Below are positions 42,401 through 53,400 of a stretch of DNA of 64,000 nt, piece by piece. Position 1 is the stretch's first letter, and every line of letters starts with the position of its first letter. A program made the translations under genes and the position numbers. A model generated the notes under the pieces. That model ran no database searches and was not told where the DNA came from. It saw only the letters and a program-made list of their open reading frames with translations. This DNA comes from Prorocentrum cordatum (Eukaryota > Sar > Dinophyceae > Prorocentrales > Prorocentraceae). The stretch covers positions 325,001-389,000 of the forward strand of contig CAUYUJ010009602.1 of NCBI GenBank assembly GCA_963575745.1. The letters run 5' to 3'.

Positions 42401-42529
42401 TTAAGTAAGTGTGCGAAGGGAGAAGAGAGAAACAGAGAGAGACAGAGAGGGGGAGGAGGAGCAGGAGGAGGAGAGATCCTGTGCGGAGGGCGCCCAGAGA
42501 AAACAATAACCCTATTTAGGATGTGGGAA

Positions 42530-43470
42530 CAAACAGAATTGCACGAATTGCGCAGCGAGATGCACCTAGACGACAAAGGGAGATGTCATCACGGGTCAGG
42601 ACGAGCACGTCGACGCCGCCCGATTGCACGCCCCAATCTTGCAGGCTTTTCCCCAGAAACAAAGGCTAACACACTTGTCAGCGGTATGTGTGTTTGCCTA
42701 CGGGGATCCCTTGCGAATTCAACACCTGCCCAATTCTGGTTTCTAGAATGCATTGTCTCTTCGCAGCGCATTCAGGAACCGACGAACATACAGGCGAGAC
42801 GCTTGAATGCCCTCATCCGCAGACTGTTGCAGAGACCCGAAAAGATTATCTACCACGCGACGCCCGCGGATGGCGCCGTAGACTTGCGCGACGACCCCGG
42901 ACCTCGGAAGCTCACCGCCGAAGAGGACGGCGAGACCACAGGTTGCGGTACTCTTGGATACAATTTGCTGCGTCGTCGAAATACGAGCAGCGCAGAGGAG
43001 GTCGCACATCGTCGATAGCTTCCGCAAATATCATCGTCTTCAAGTCAGGTCCAGCTATGCTGCCGAAGCACTTGCCACCGCTCACAGTCTGGATGACTGT
43101 TACCCCACGCTGGCAATATTGCATGAGCTCATTATGGGGGCACTTCCCTCCGAGCACAAACGCCCCCGTAAATGCGGTGGGCCTTGCATTCAAGAATCCC
43201 GCATGATATCTCCGAAGCAGTAGTTGTACAAGTTTCGTTCCAGCGAAAATTTCAAAACGCCCGCGGAGGAGACAGCGCTGGGGCACATCATATGGATAAG
43301 AAAATTGCAAAACGTCGACATTATCAGCGACGCGTAGTGGCGCGACACCCGCGACGCGACGGCGGACGGCAACACCAAGGGCACTGCCGACCGCGACCTG
43401 CACTTGCAAGTCACGGCCGGCCGCCAGAGCTACACGCACGAAGTCAAATCGCACGCACCGCCGCATCGAG
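42530..43470 (+). pseudogene. Ty1/copia RT 3' half and RNase H
   Basis: HLDDKGRCHH and then VCLRGSLANSTPAQFWFLEC (~42690-42750) continue the RT. RIQEPTNIQARRLNALIRRL follows. RNase H shows HRLQVRSSYAAEALATAHSL and DDCYPTLAILHEL (~43036-43130). After frame changes come WRDTRDATADGNTKGTADRD (~43340) and LQVTAGRQSYTHEVKSHAP (~43405-43460), the usual C-terminus of dinoflagellate copia pol. Multiple frameshifts make it a pseudogene. Confidence 0.65.
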
Positions 43471-44015
43471 GCAACAGGCCTCCCATCGCTCACAGACGAC
43501 TGCCGATGATGCGCACGCGCCTCAACAGACCCCAGAGGTCTGGTGGAGCATTCCGCTGCAGCCGTTCTTCGCAGCAAGAGGGGGGTCTCTTGCTGGCCAC
43601 GCGCAGAGCACGCGCCGACCCTCGCGTCCCCGCGCTCCTCCTGTACCTGGCTGTCGCGGAGTCGCGACCGAACCCAGTGCCCCCTGTGTGTCGGGGAACC
43701 GCGACCTCGCCCCATGTTTTCTGCGCCCGGGCTTTCAAGACCGTCCCCGTGGCCTGCCCCACCCAAGCTACATAATGCAGCGCGCCTCTGCCCACCACAC
43801 GTTGGTGCCAGGCTGCCGGGTGTAAGGAAACATGGCCTGGCATCGCGCATCGCCTGTTTTTTTAAGCTTTGGGTACGTGTTCGAAGCTTTCTGCGATCGG
43901 TCTCTATTGTTTAAGTGTTAGCGTCGCCTTGGACCTATATACCAGGCGGCGACGGCCGAGTTTCGCCACCCCCGCCTTTCCATGTTTGAGGGAACGCCCC
44001 GAGGGCATCTTGTAT
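43471..44015. other. no gene recognised
   Basis: Flank of the copia fragment; LTRs for this copy were not found. Confidence 0.35.
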
Positions 44016-44019
44016 CTAT

Positions 44020-44123
44020 CTCTCTATACACATATACACATGTATACATATGTATGCGTGTGTGTATAGTTGTGTGCACCTATACACAAACATATACATA
44101 TATATATATAAAAACTATAGACG

Positions 44124-44164
<41 letters not shown>

Positions 44165-44168
44165 TTTG
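44020..44168. repeat. TA-rich microsatellite cluster
   Basis: CATATACACA, then (TA)n at ~44095-44150 and (GT)n to 44164. One of the few AT-rich segments. Confidence 0.9.
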
Positions 44169-44399
44169 CTCGGCCGCCCCGCTCTAAGTCAAAGCGAAGC
44201 CGCGCCATCTGCCTGAGTGATTGGCACAGCCAGCTACTCACGAGGTGCGGCGCTGGGCAGGAGAAAAGACATCTCCACCATCCCATCGCCGTCCAATTGT
44301 ACCTCTCACCTCTTGCTTACTCCCAACTTGAGATGCCAACTCTCCTTGGAACCCAGCGGCCTTGGGAGGGGGGGCGGTGCATGCAGGAAGCGCGGGTAG

Positions 44400-44640
44400 G
44401 AAAGGTGTCACGAATTTGAATACAGACGCCTCACCAGACAGCCCTTGGCAATATTCCACGCTTCAACGTGCGCGAGGCACGGTGGCGGACTGGTTAGACC
44501 TCCCGGACAATGAAGGCAGTTGGCCTGTTCATCCTGTGCAGCTGGTGCGTTGCTTCGAGGACGCATGCAGCGATACTGGTTTCTTCTCCGTCGCAAAGTG
44601 CCCGGATTCCGCCGCGGGCTCAGCTTCTGAGTGGGCCGTT
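44400..44640 (+). other. possible exon fragment, family uncertain
   Basis: A forward frame reads WLDLPDNEGSWPVHPVQLVR then CFEDACSDTGFFSVAKC. The EACxDTGFFxV pattern resembles the N-terminal domain of 2-oxoglutarate/Fe(II) oxygenases. No catalytic half is present downstream, so this is at most one exon or a relic. Confidence 0.2.
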
Positions 44641-44689
44641 GCGAATTATCGAAGACGCATACGGCGACCCTCCGCTGCCTTAGTGTTCA

Positions 44690-44880
44690 AAGCCTCATGG
44701 AAAGCAACGAGCTTTGGCCTACGGAGGGCCCTTCGGAGGTCTCCGCCTTGGGTCCGTATTGAGCCTCTTTGGAGGCATACTGGGGTCATCTGTGTGTCTT
44801 TCGGGGCCATATTGGAAGCGTCTGGAGACCATGTTGGAGGCCACCTTGGGCCATCTCCGCAATCTCGCAGGCGTGTTTGT
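44690..44880 (+). repeat. 10-11-bp phased repeat tract
   Basis: GGTCTCCGCCTTGGG, GAGCCTCTTTGGAGG and CATATTGGAAGCG-type units at about 10-11-bp steps. Confidence 0.45.
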
Positions 44881-45014
44881 TCCCAACCCTCCTGCGTTGG
44901 GTTCTCGTTTTGAATAGAGCACTGCTCGCGCGTCGCCTTCCTTACTTCCTTCCTTCCCGCCCCTTCCCGCCCGTCTCTTCCCCTTTGCCTTTTGCCTCGC
45001 TCGTCGCTGCGCGC

Positions 45015-46417
45015 CAGCTGGGGGGCTGCGATCTGTAAAACTGTCGCCACTTTCGAGGCCTGCTGGGGGGCCCAGCACAGTGGGTACACACGGCGGATTG
45101 AAATTGCACCTCGCCATCCCTGGGGGGCTGCGATCTGTGAAACTGTCGCCACTTTCGAGGCCTGCTGGGGGGCCCAGCACAGTGGGTACCCACCGCGGAT
45201 TCAAATTAGACCTCGCCATCCCTGGGGGGCTGCGATCTGTGAAACTGTCGCCACTTTCGAGGCCTGCTGGGGGGCCCAGCACAGTGGGTACCCACCGCGG
45301 ATTCAAATTAGACCTCGCCATCCCTGGGGGGCTGCGATCTGTGAAACTGTCGCCACTTTCGAGGCCTGCTGGGGGGCCCAGCACAGTGGGTACCCACCGC
45401 GGATTCAAATTAGACCTCGCCATCCCTGGGGGGCTGCGATCTGTGAAACTGTCGCCACTTTCGAGGCCTGCTGGGGGGCCCAGCACAGTGACCCACCGCG
45501 GATTCAAATTAGACCTCGCCATCCCTGGGGGGCTGCGATCTGTGAAACTGTCGCCACTTTCGAGGCCTGCTGGGGGGCCCAGCACAGTGACCCACCGCGG
45601 ATTCAAATTAGACCTCGCCATCCCTGGGGGGCTGCGATCTGTGAAACTGTCGCCACTTTCGAGGCCTGCTGGGGGGCCCAGCACAGTGGCCACGCGGATT
45701 CAAATTAGACCTCGCCATCCCTGGGGGGCTGCGATCTGTGAAACTGTCGCCACTTTCGAGGCCTGCTGGGGGGCCCAGCACAGTGACGCCACCGCGGATT
45801 CAAATTAGACCTCGCCATCCCTGGGGGGCTGCGATCTGTGAAACTGTCGCCACTTTCGAGGCCTGCTGGGGGGCCCAGCACAGTGGGTACTCACCGCGGA
45901 TTCAAATTAGACCTCGCCATCCCTGGGGGGCTGCGATCTGTGAAACTGTCGCCACTTTCGAGGCCTGCTGGGGGGCCCAGCACAGTGGGTACTCACCGCG
46001 GATTCAAATTAGACCTCGCCATCCCTGGGGGGCTGCGATCTGTGAAACTGTCGCCACTTTCGAGGCCTGCTGGGGGGCCCAGCACAGTGGGTACTCACCG
46101 CAGATTCAAATTAGACCTCGCCATCCCTGGGGGGCTGCGATCTGTGAAACTGTCGCCACTTTCGAGGCCTGCTGGGGGGCCCAGCACAGTGGGCCACCGC
46201 AGATTCAAATTAGCCTCGCCATCCCTGGGAGGCTGCGATCTGTGAAGCTGTCGCCACTTTCGAGGCCTGCTGGGGGGCCCAGCACAGTGGGTACCCACCG
46301 CAGACTCAAATTAGACCTCGCCATCCCTGGGGGCTGCGATATGTGAAACTGCCGCCACGTTCGAGGGCTGCTGAGGGGCACAGCACAGTGGGTACCCACC
46401 GCAGACTCAAATTAGAC
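45015..46417. repeat. 102-bp satellite, 14 copies
   Basis: The landmark TGGGGGGCTGCGATCTGTGA starts at 45019, 45121, 45223, 45325, 45427, 45526, 45625, 45722, 45822, 45924, 46026, 46128, 46226 and 46328. Spacing is 102 bp in eight intervals and 97-100 bp in five. Copies are nearly identical except the last, which is more diverged. Each unit carries TGCTGGGGGGCCCAGCA, a 7-bp inverted repeat with a GGG loop. Because 102 is a multiple of three, long frames are open on both strands, but the 97-, 98- and 100-bp intervals break any single frame. Confidence 0.95.
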
Positions 46418-47190
46418 GCCGCTTTCGTCCGTGTTCTCCTCCTGCAATCACCTTCCCTCTGCTGCTGCCGTGCTGATGGTTCGGCTTCCCGCACGTTTTT
46501 CTCCTGCTCTGCGTTCCCGACTCCCCATGTCCTCTTCGAGCCTGTAGCTGTCGCCCCTCGTTCTTGTATGGTTCTCCTGCGCATCGTGCCATAGGCGCGT
46601 GCCCCAAGTAGCTTACACATCAAGTTGATTGTCCATGCAAGTTTCGGCCAATTCCTCGTTTCCATTGATACAAATGGGTTGGGTACGTCACAGGGTAATT
46701 TGAGTTTTCTTGTTTGCTCGCTCGTTGCGCACAGGTGGCCAGCGGGATGCGCCGAGATCCCACGGGGGAACCTTTTTGGAATGGTTCAAACGGTTAACAC
46801 TCGGCACGCAAACAAACACCTCTTGCAAGCAACGGGGGGCAGCAGATCGAAGACGCTTTCGGCGAACCACCGCCGCCCCCGGCCTTTTGGAAGCGCCTAT
46901 GTGGTTAAACGCTGGGCCAAAGCTTTACCAAGCTATTGGACCATGAGTTCCCCGAGCCGTTGTGGAAACCCTTGCGGGAGCACTTGGGAGAGGAAGAGGG
47001 AGAGAGGATGAAGAAAGGGATGAACATGAGGAGGATGAGGCTCTGGGGGGCCTCTTGGGCCGCCTTCGACTGTCGGAAGCTCGAAAAAGCGAGAACGCGA
47101 AAATTGTTTAGACAGCTTTTGTAATACACGAAGTAAATGAATGATTTGGGCGTCTTCGGGCTCTCCGAAATGGCCGCATCGAAACACTGT
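46418..47190. other. no gene recognised
   Basis: Unique sequence after the satellite; nothing coding recognised on either strand. Confidence 0.4.
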
Positions 47191-47199
47191 TTGACCGTC

Positions 47200-47815
47200 T
47201 TGCTAGCCATCTTGGCCGTCTTGGGGGCATCTTAGACGGAAAAGCAGCTTGGAGACCGAATTAGGGCTCTTTCCACGTGACCAGTTGGTTCACCCTCGGC
47301 CATCGTTCGACACGCAGCACCTCTTGCAGACAATGGGGGGCGGCGGATCTAGTGGGTGCCTAGGTTTTGGGTTAGGGCCCTTGGGTGCATAGGAGGGTAT
47401 ATTGAGATGCCTCTCGGCGGCATGTTGGAGGGCTTCGTGGGGGGTTCTTGCAGGCCTCTTGGGGGCCTTTGGGACGCCTCTTGGTGCCTCTTGCCCCTCT
47501 TGGGCCTTCTCGAGGGCCTCCCGGGGGCCGTCTTGAGGGCCTCCAGGGGGCCTCTTGGGCCGTCGTAGGGCGATCTCTTGGGCCGTCTTGGGCGTTTGCA
47601 AACCTAGAAAGGCGAGAACGTGAAAATCCCCCAAAAGTCTTGTGCTAGTCAATGCTGTTGCCTCTTAGAAGTGTTTTTGGGGCCCTCTCGGTGAGTTTTC
47701 GAAACGTTTTGAGCTGTCTTCACTCCATCTTGGGCGTCTTGGAGCGCTCTCGGGACGTCTCAGAGCCCTCTTGAACCGTCTTGGGTGCCTCTTCGGAACC
47801 GAGTGGCCCCTCTTC
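47200..47815 (+). repeat. 10-11-bp phased CTTGGG repeat tract
   Basis: At 47450-47590, units GGCCTCTTGGG, GGCCTTTGGG, ACGCCTCTTGG, TGCCTCTTGC, CCCTCTTGGG and CCTTCTCGAG follow at 10- or 11-base steps, the clearest example in the window. A weaker tract runs at 47690-47815. Confidence 0.6.
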
Positions 47816-47902
47816 CGGCCCTGTGGCCTCTGGAGAAGTCACGCGGTTGGCCCCAGGAGGCACGCGACGAAACCAAAGAATTACACCTTGGCGGCAGAAG
47901 AC

Positions 47903-48160
47903 TTTGAACGAAGGTCAGAGGCGTGATACGAGCGACGCGCCTGCGTCCCGGCGCCGCTTGGGCTCTAGCGGCGTCCGTCTATATGATTGCCCCATGCGTA
48001 GGTCACTACAGCATCCGAGCAACGGAAAAAAGGAGACGTCCATGTCTTTCGATGATCACCCTCTACTCCCATGTCATGTCTCGTATCGGCCCGCTCATAC
48101 TTACTGCATGGATAAGTCATGGGCTACAAGGGCACGCTTAAGGCGTAGTATATAATACGG
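47903..48160 (+). repeat. 5' LTR of copia element
   Basis: Shares GCGCCTGCGTCCC, GCATCCGAG, AACGGAAAA, ACTGCATGGATRARTCATGG and AAGGCGTAGTATAT in order with the repeat at 51751-52009. Confidence 0.7.
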
Positions 48161-49544
48161 TTTACCGTCGCATTTCCGATTGGGTAGCGGAGTTGGCCTC
48201 ATCTTCGTGAGGCTGGCTCTGATATTGATGCCAGTATTCCACGGCACAGAATGGTGGACTACTTCAAAGGTAGTACATCCTACTGCACCGGCTTCCTTGC
48301 GGGTGCCACAGGCCAAACATGTGCTTATTTATGACAGCACATCTACCGACGGCCACGTCGGCTCACACGTGTACGCCGCGGCTACAAGCCATTAGCCCAA
48401 CACCAATCCGAAGGTTGACGGCCACGTCAGATCACAATCACGACAGACCGTCGGACACGCCAGCCTACAAACACGACGACAACGACACCATCAACACCGA
48501 TATGACCATGCACTATTTCAAGGTCGCCACGTGTGGCATCATATGGGTGTATCTTGGTCGAACGAGAGGACACATGAAACGGAGAGGAATTGACGAAGCA
48601 CGTACTAAAGGGTGCTCCTGGGACTCTACAGGCGACGCTCCTCTCCGCGAGATCTCTCGCGGACTCCACGCGTGGCTGATTTAAATAGTGAATACATGAC
48701 CCTGCCTTGCAGCGGGGGTTTGGCGGCCTAGCCAGGACCCTGGCGATGCGATGACAATCTACAATCATCAACTATGGAGTAACCCTACAGGGCCAACGTA
48801 CCGAAAGCGCTACGTACATCAAGCTTCTCCTCAGCACCAAGTCCGAGAATCAGATGACGAGGGACAGTTCACCCCAGGCACAGCCATCGTCGATGCCAGG
48901 GTTGTTCGGTACTGGCCCGATCCGACATAGCAAGGTTTGAACAAGACTCTGCCGGAGTTAACATCCCAGATTTCCAGATCTTGACGCTCCTATTCTTCCG
49001 AGCTCTGGGATTCGGCACCTCTCGAGCATCCCAGCTCCTACAGCCCTTTAACCACCAGATGCGACAACAGTACAATCAACTATTGGAACGGATGCGCAGG
49101 TATGGACACCTAGCTGAGCGCCCACCTGGGAACATCGGGGAAATCTCCCGTAGCAGAGCGGCCAGGACGTTCCATGCCGCAGGATCCCATGTCGACATCA
49201 GCGGCACACCGTCCGCCACACCAGGCAACATTTGGAGCGATCACGAGCTAAACGAATGTACGAAGCTCCTAGGCCAGGCAACTGGGACCACAAAATCAGC
49301 CGATAAGACCACAAATTGGTTGGCTGTTGCCCCAGCCAGCGGATCATCACCTGCTGTTACCGCCTCGTGGAGTTCAGCTGGCCAACAAAACGATTCACCC
49401 TTCGATTCTGGAACAAGCACGGACACCTGCTGCTCTGTTGGTACTGATGAAATCGATTGATCCGACCTACCAGCCAACGATGAGCAAGCTGCACCATACC
49501 TATGCATAAGCTATCATCATGCGAAGTGCCGATGGTGGCGACAT

Positions 49545-49838
49545 ATGAGAGAGCCTGTTAGAAAATTCGAACGAGCAGCACGCCGCGAATTGTATCGTGA
49601 TGGTAAGGTTCGAGGTAAAGGAATTAGGCGCACCCGCCCGCTACATGGACAGGGAGTAGCTTCAGACCTACTTATCCTTACCGATCACGGCTTTGAGACA
49701 CCATCCCCCGGTGGAAGAGGCAGAGGTCCTAGCCGAAGACATACCACTGGGAAGTTTCAGAGACGGAAGCTCAAACCCATGGATACGAATGGCCAGAGAA
49801 CGAAGCGTAATTACACCCGGAAACATCAAATCAGTTGA
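49545..49838 (+). other. basic frame inside copia element, unassigned
   Basis: A 97-residue frame rich in Arg/Lys (MREPVRKFERAARRELYRDG) within the internal region. It could be a nucleocapsid remnant, but no zinc knuckle is seen. Confidence 0.2.
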
Positions 49839-49942
49839 TTTCTGAAGTTTTCGTAGGTACCTCGGTCGGCCTTCCTCCCGCCTTAGTCGAGTTCGAGTGT
49901 ACATTGTAGTCCGTTCTAGTTATTATATGTTTGTGTCCCTTT

Positions 49943-49943
49943 T

Positions 49944-49979
<36 letters not shown>

Positions 49980-50112
49980 TTTCTAAAACTCTCTCTCTCT
50001 CTCGCTCTCTCTCTGACTCCCTGTGTATAGATGTGTTGTTGTTCTCTTTGAATAAAGGCGCATATGTATATATATAGGCATCTATATATATATATATATA
50101 TGTGTGGATGTA
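49943..50112. repeat. (CT)n and (TA)n microsatellites
   Basis: CT dinucleotides at ~49950-50015 and TATA/TATG at ~50066-50105, within the copia internal region. Confidence 0.9.
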
Positions 50113-50369
50113 TGTAAATATACATATGTCTGTAGGTGTATGACACATTTCCCCAGTCAGTGTTTGCATTGGAAGGGTCCTAGCGGAGGTTGAAAGATTT
50201 GGCGACAGAGACTGTTTGATGTCGGTGGGCGGCTGGGTTCCTGGGTTCCTGGTTCTGGGTTCCTGGGTTCCCAGTTGTTGGTTCCGGGCTGACCCGTGTC
50301 CCCGGTCGACTTCAGTATCGCTTTCATTGTAGATCTCACCATCCATCCCACTCAATCGATTCCCCTATC

Positions 50370-51340
50370 GATTTCAAACAGCTGCACAAGCTGCGCCGTA
50401 CGGTGCACCAAGACCGAGGACGGCCACGTCCAACTCGATCAAGATGAATACATCAAACAATTTCGTCCCATTAAACACATTCAGAAAGAGCTGGATCCGA
50501 AGCAGAAGAGACAGCGACGAACACTGTCTTCCATATTTTCATATGCTCAAGTGGTGCCTCAGCGTACTCTTCAACCGCCCAAGTATGGTTAATGGTGCGC
50601 GTGGTCTCTCTACAACGTGCCCAATAACAGACAACTATACAAGTACATCGATTCAACGCCGTGGCACGCGAAGTATAACAATGCCCAAACAAAGTATACC
50701 AGATGATGACCCCACCAGGGGAGGTGGACCTACGTAGCGCCTCACGTCATCGCCGCCTGAGTTGCGAGGCCGACGACGACGTTAAGGGGCATGGCATCCG
50801 AGGTGCGAACCTACTATTGCGTGGACACGCCGATCGGAAACGCTATTGTGCGTCTGACAGGTGCAGATTGTAAAACACATCGACTAGAGGTGAGATCCAG
50901 CTACCCCGTTGAAACCGTAGCTGCAGCTCGCATTTTGGAAGACTGGTTACCCTACCATCGCTACGGCACACCAGCTTAAGGCTGAACCACTTTCCCCGAC
51001 ACACTCAAGAACATTTTAGAGTCAGGTGGTCTAGGCACCAAGGCGATAACAATTCTTACCATCGACGCCGAGTCGGTCTTCAAGTCTTTGTCCAGTTAGG
51101 ACCTTGAGAAGCCCATTGACTGTACCTGGTTGGGCCACATCAGTTGGATGTCGCAGATGATGGAGAGCGAGAGGTATCGTATAAAGCGTGCAGCGGTGTG
51201 ATACACGTGACACGGCGGCCGATGGACACACCAAACGTTGTATCTACCGTTAACGGTTCATATAATTCATGGCAGGTATACAGTCATTAAAGTACGAAGT
51301 AAACAAGGTACATCCCCTACAGAGGAGAGCGGACAACGGC
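50370..51340 (+). pseudogene. Ty1/copia RT 3' half and RNase H, second copy
   Basis: CTSCAVRCTKTEDGHVQLDQ then DEYIKQFRPIKH (~50383-50475) is the region after the RT catalytic motif. ADCKTHRLEVRSSYPVETVA (~50863-50920) is RNase H, continued in another frame by GYPTIATAHQLKAEPLSPTH. TILTIDAESVFKSLSS (~51045) precedes a TAG. RCDTRDTAADGHTKRCIYR (~51187-51240) and MAGIQSLKYEVNK (~51269) form the C-terminus. At least four frame changes or stops separate these. Confidence 0.7.
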
Positions 51341-51750
51341 TTCTGGGCCTGGCCCAAATCGGGCCGTGAGCGCAGGCATAGGCACATGTTGGCGTCCGCC
51401 TGGTCACGGGTTACACGCCTGCCGTTTCCCGGTCACGAGCTTCAATGTTTTTCGCGTTGCGATTTTTGGCGTCCGATGATCTCGTCGGATAGAATCCGAT
51501 ACTATTATTCAGGTGGATCCACTGTTCGGTTGAAACGGTGGGCGTGCCCCCTCTGCGCATACTGCTGCGCCAAACGAGTGTGACGTTTTCCACGGCTGGC
51601 CTCTTTGGAAGCACTAAGTATCATATGTTGGCAGCCTTCTGGCCAATGCGAAAAGGTTGCCCGTTAAATTACCGGTTAGTTATCTCTGCTATTGCGTGTC
51701 AAATGTAATGTAGTTTGGCGCAGCCCGTCGTTCGACTCCCCCCTCTTGAC

Positions 51751-52009
51751 TTCGAACGGAGGTCAAAGGCAAGATACGGGCGATGCGCCTGCGTCCCGAC
51801 GCTGCTTGGGCTCAAGCGACGTCGCTCCACATGAGTGCCCCGCACGTGGGGCACTATCGCATCCGAGTAACGGAAAAGTGGAGACGCCCATGTTCTTTGA
51901 CAACGCACCCTCTCCTCCCATCTCTTATCTCTCGCCTATTCGTTCATACCTACTGCATGGATGAATCATGGGGTACGATGGTACGCCTAAGGCGTAGTAT
52001 ATGTTACGC
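51751..52009 (+). repeat. 3' LTR of copia element
   Basis: See the 5' LTR for the shared landmarks. It is followed after ~20 bp by a (CA)n tract. Confidence 0.7.
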
Positions 52010-52030
52010 ATTACAATACAACTTTCGACT

Positions 52031-52037
52031 CGGAGCC

Positions 52038-52094
<57 letters not shown>
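52031..52094. repeat. (CA)n microsatellite
   Basis: 32 pure CA dinucleotides. Confidence 0.98.
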
Positions 52095-52104
52095 CACGGT
52101 TAAA

Positions 52105-52440
52105 TGGTAAGGAGAGGGAGGCCCTACGGGACATCAGACGAGAGACCATGCGAGAGACTTGACGGGCGACTAAACGGGAGACCAGCGGGGGGACCACATG
52201 GGGCGCCAGACGAGAGACCATACGGGAGACCATGCGGGAGACGATACAGAAGACCGTGCGGGTGACCATACGAGAGACCAGACGGGAGACCAGACGTGGG
52301 ACCACACGGGAGACCACACGGGAGACCATGCGCGAGGCCATACGAGAGACCACACGGGAGACCATGCGGGAGACCCGACGGGAGACCATACGGGAGATCG
52401 GACGGGAGACCAGACGGGAAACCACAAAAGAGACCGCGGG
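52105..52440. repeat. 12-bp minisatellite GAGACCATACGG, block 1
   Basis: Units of GAGACCAYRCGG and variants tandemly repeated with mostly 12-bp (some 11- and 13-bp) steps. Read as protein it gives RET-x-RET-x, an artefact. Confidence 0.85.
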
Positions 52441-52639
52441 CCACGAACCACCGATTCCATATCCGGAAGGGCTCACATTTGGGATTCGAACAAATAGCAC
52501 CTTGGCGGCAGAAGGCCCGAGCAAGCATAGTTACACAGTAAAGGCAATACTGTGTTGGGCAGCGCGGGCCCCAAGCAGTGAGCGATTGCACTGCTGAGGT
52601 GGAGGGTAAGCGGGGTAGGCTACGCGATGCTGTGAACGC

Positions 52640-53045
52640 TAAATGCTGCCCACCCCGGGCACGAGGCGCCCCCGGGCGTCCACGAGGCGCCCACGGGCGG
52701 GCGCCGGGCGAAACCTACGCGGACCCACTTGGGGCACGCGGCGCCCGCGAGCGCGCCCACGGGGCGCCCACGGCCGGGCACGGCGCTCCCGCGGGGCGAG
52801 GCCTCGGCGCCAACGAGCACGGGGCGCCCAACGGAGGCGCCCACGGAGGCGCCCACGGAGGCGCCCGCGCGGCGGAGCCCCGGCGGACCCGCCCGGGGCC
52901 CGGGAACGGCCGCGAGCGCCCGCGTGCAGGCGCCCGCGGGCAGGCGCCCGCGTGCAGGCGCCCCCGGGCAGGCGCCCGCGGGCAGGCGCGGGGCGGAGCC
53001 CCGGCGGGCCCAGCAAGGGGCCCACGCGGCGCCCAGGAGGGAGAG
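52640..53045. repeat. GGCGCCC-rich minisatellite
   Basis: 12-bp GGAGGCGCCCAC units (52825-52870) and 15-bp CAGGCGCCCGCGGGC units (52920-52985) embedded in very GC-rich sequence, separating the two GAGACCA blocks. Confidence 0.8.
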
Positions 53046-53099
53046 CCCCCATGCGTGCAGGCACCAGTTGGGGAGTGGCGTGGTGTGCACACAGGGGGG

Positions 53100-53400
53100 C
53101 CAGGCGGGGGACCATGCGGAGGAGCATTCGGAGGTCCATACGGGAAGCCGTACTGGATGTCATGCGGGAGACCGCACAGGAGACCGCATGCGAGAGCAGA
53201 CGGGAGACCCATACTGGAGACCATACAGAGACCACACGCAAACCATACGGGAGATCGGATGGGAGACCATGCGGGAGTCCAGATCCAGATGGGAGACCAC
53301 ACAGGAGGAGACCATGCGGGAGACATGACAGGAGACCATGCGGGCGATCATATTGGAGATCATACGGGAGACCATGGAGACCATCGGGTCACGGATTTGG
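53100..53400. repeat. 12-bp minisatellite GAGACCATACGG, block 2
   Basis: Same unit as block 1, more degenerate, on the other side of the GC-rich core. Confidence 0.8.

Larger units (their letters stand above)
40147..42525. mobile_element. ~2.4-kb insertion within copia pol
   Basis: The copia protein breaks after FGKRKLN and resumes at ~42530 with MWEQTELHELR, the equivalent of the adjoining W-x-x-F-T-N-C-G region. The intervening 2.4 kb is therefore inserted DNA. It holds a CTC tract (40265-40390), CCCCGCGGGCC repeats (40480-40585), an unassigned minus-strand frame and the ~160-bp array. No terminal repeats were recognised. Confidence 0.5.
47903..52009 (+). mobile_element. Ty1/copia LTR retrotransposon, decayed
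   Basis: Two direct repeats of ~258 bp (47903-48160 and 51751-52009) flank ~3.6 kb that contains copia-type RT and RNase H sequence in the same orientation near the 3' end. No intact gag, protease or integrase is recognisable. The LTR divergence (~20-25% by eye) implies an old insertion. No 5-bp target duplication was identified. Confidence 0.7.

Noticed and set aside
44719-46346. 200-324-residue repeat-protein frames on both strands
   Set aside because: They result from the 102-bp satellite unit being a multiple of three; indels of 97, 98 and 100 bp break them and no start context or motif supports translation.
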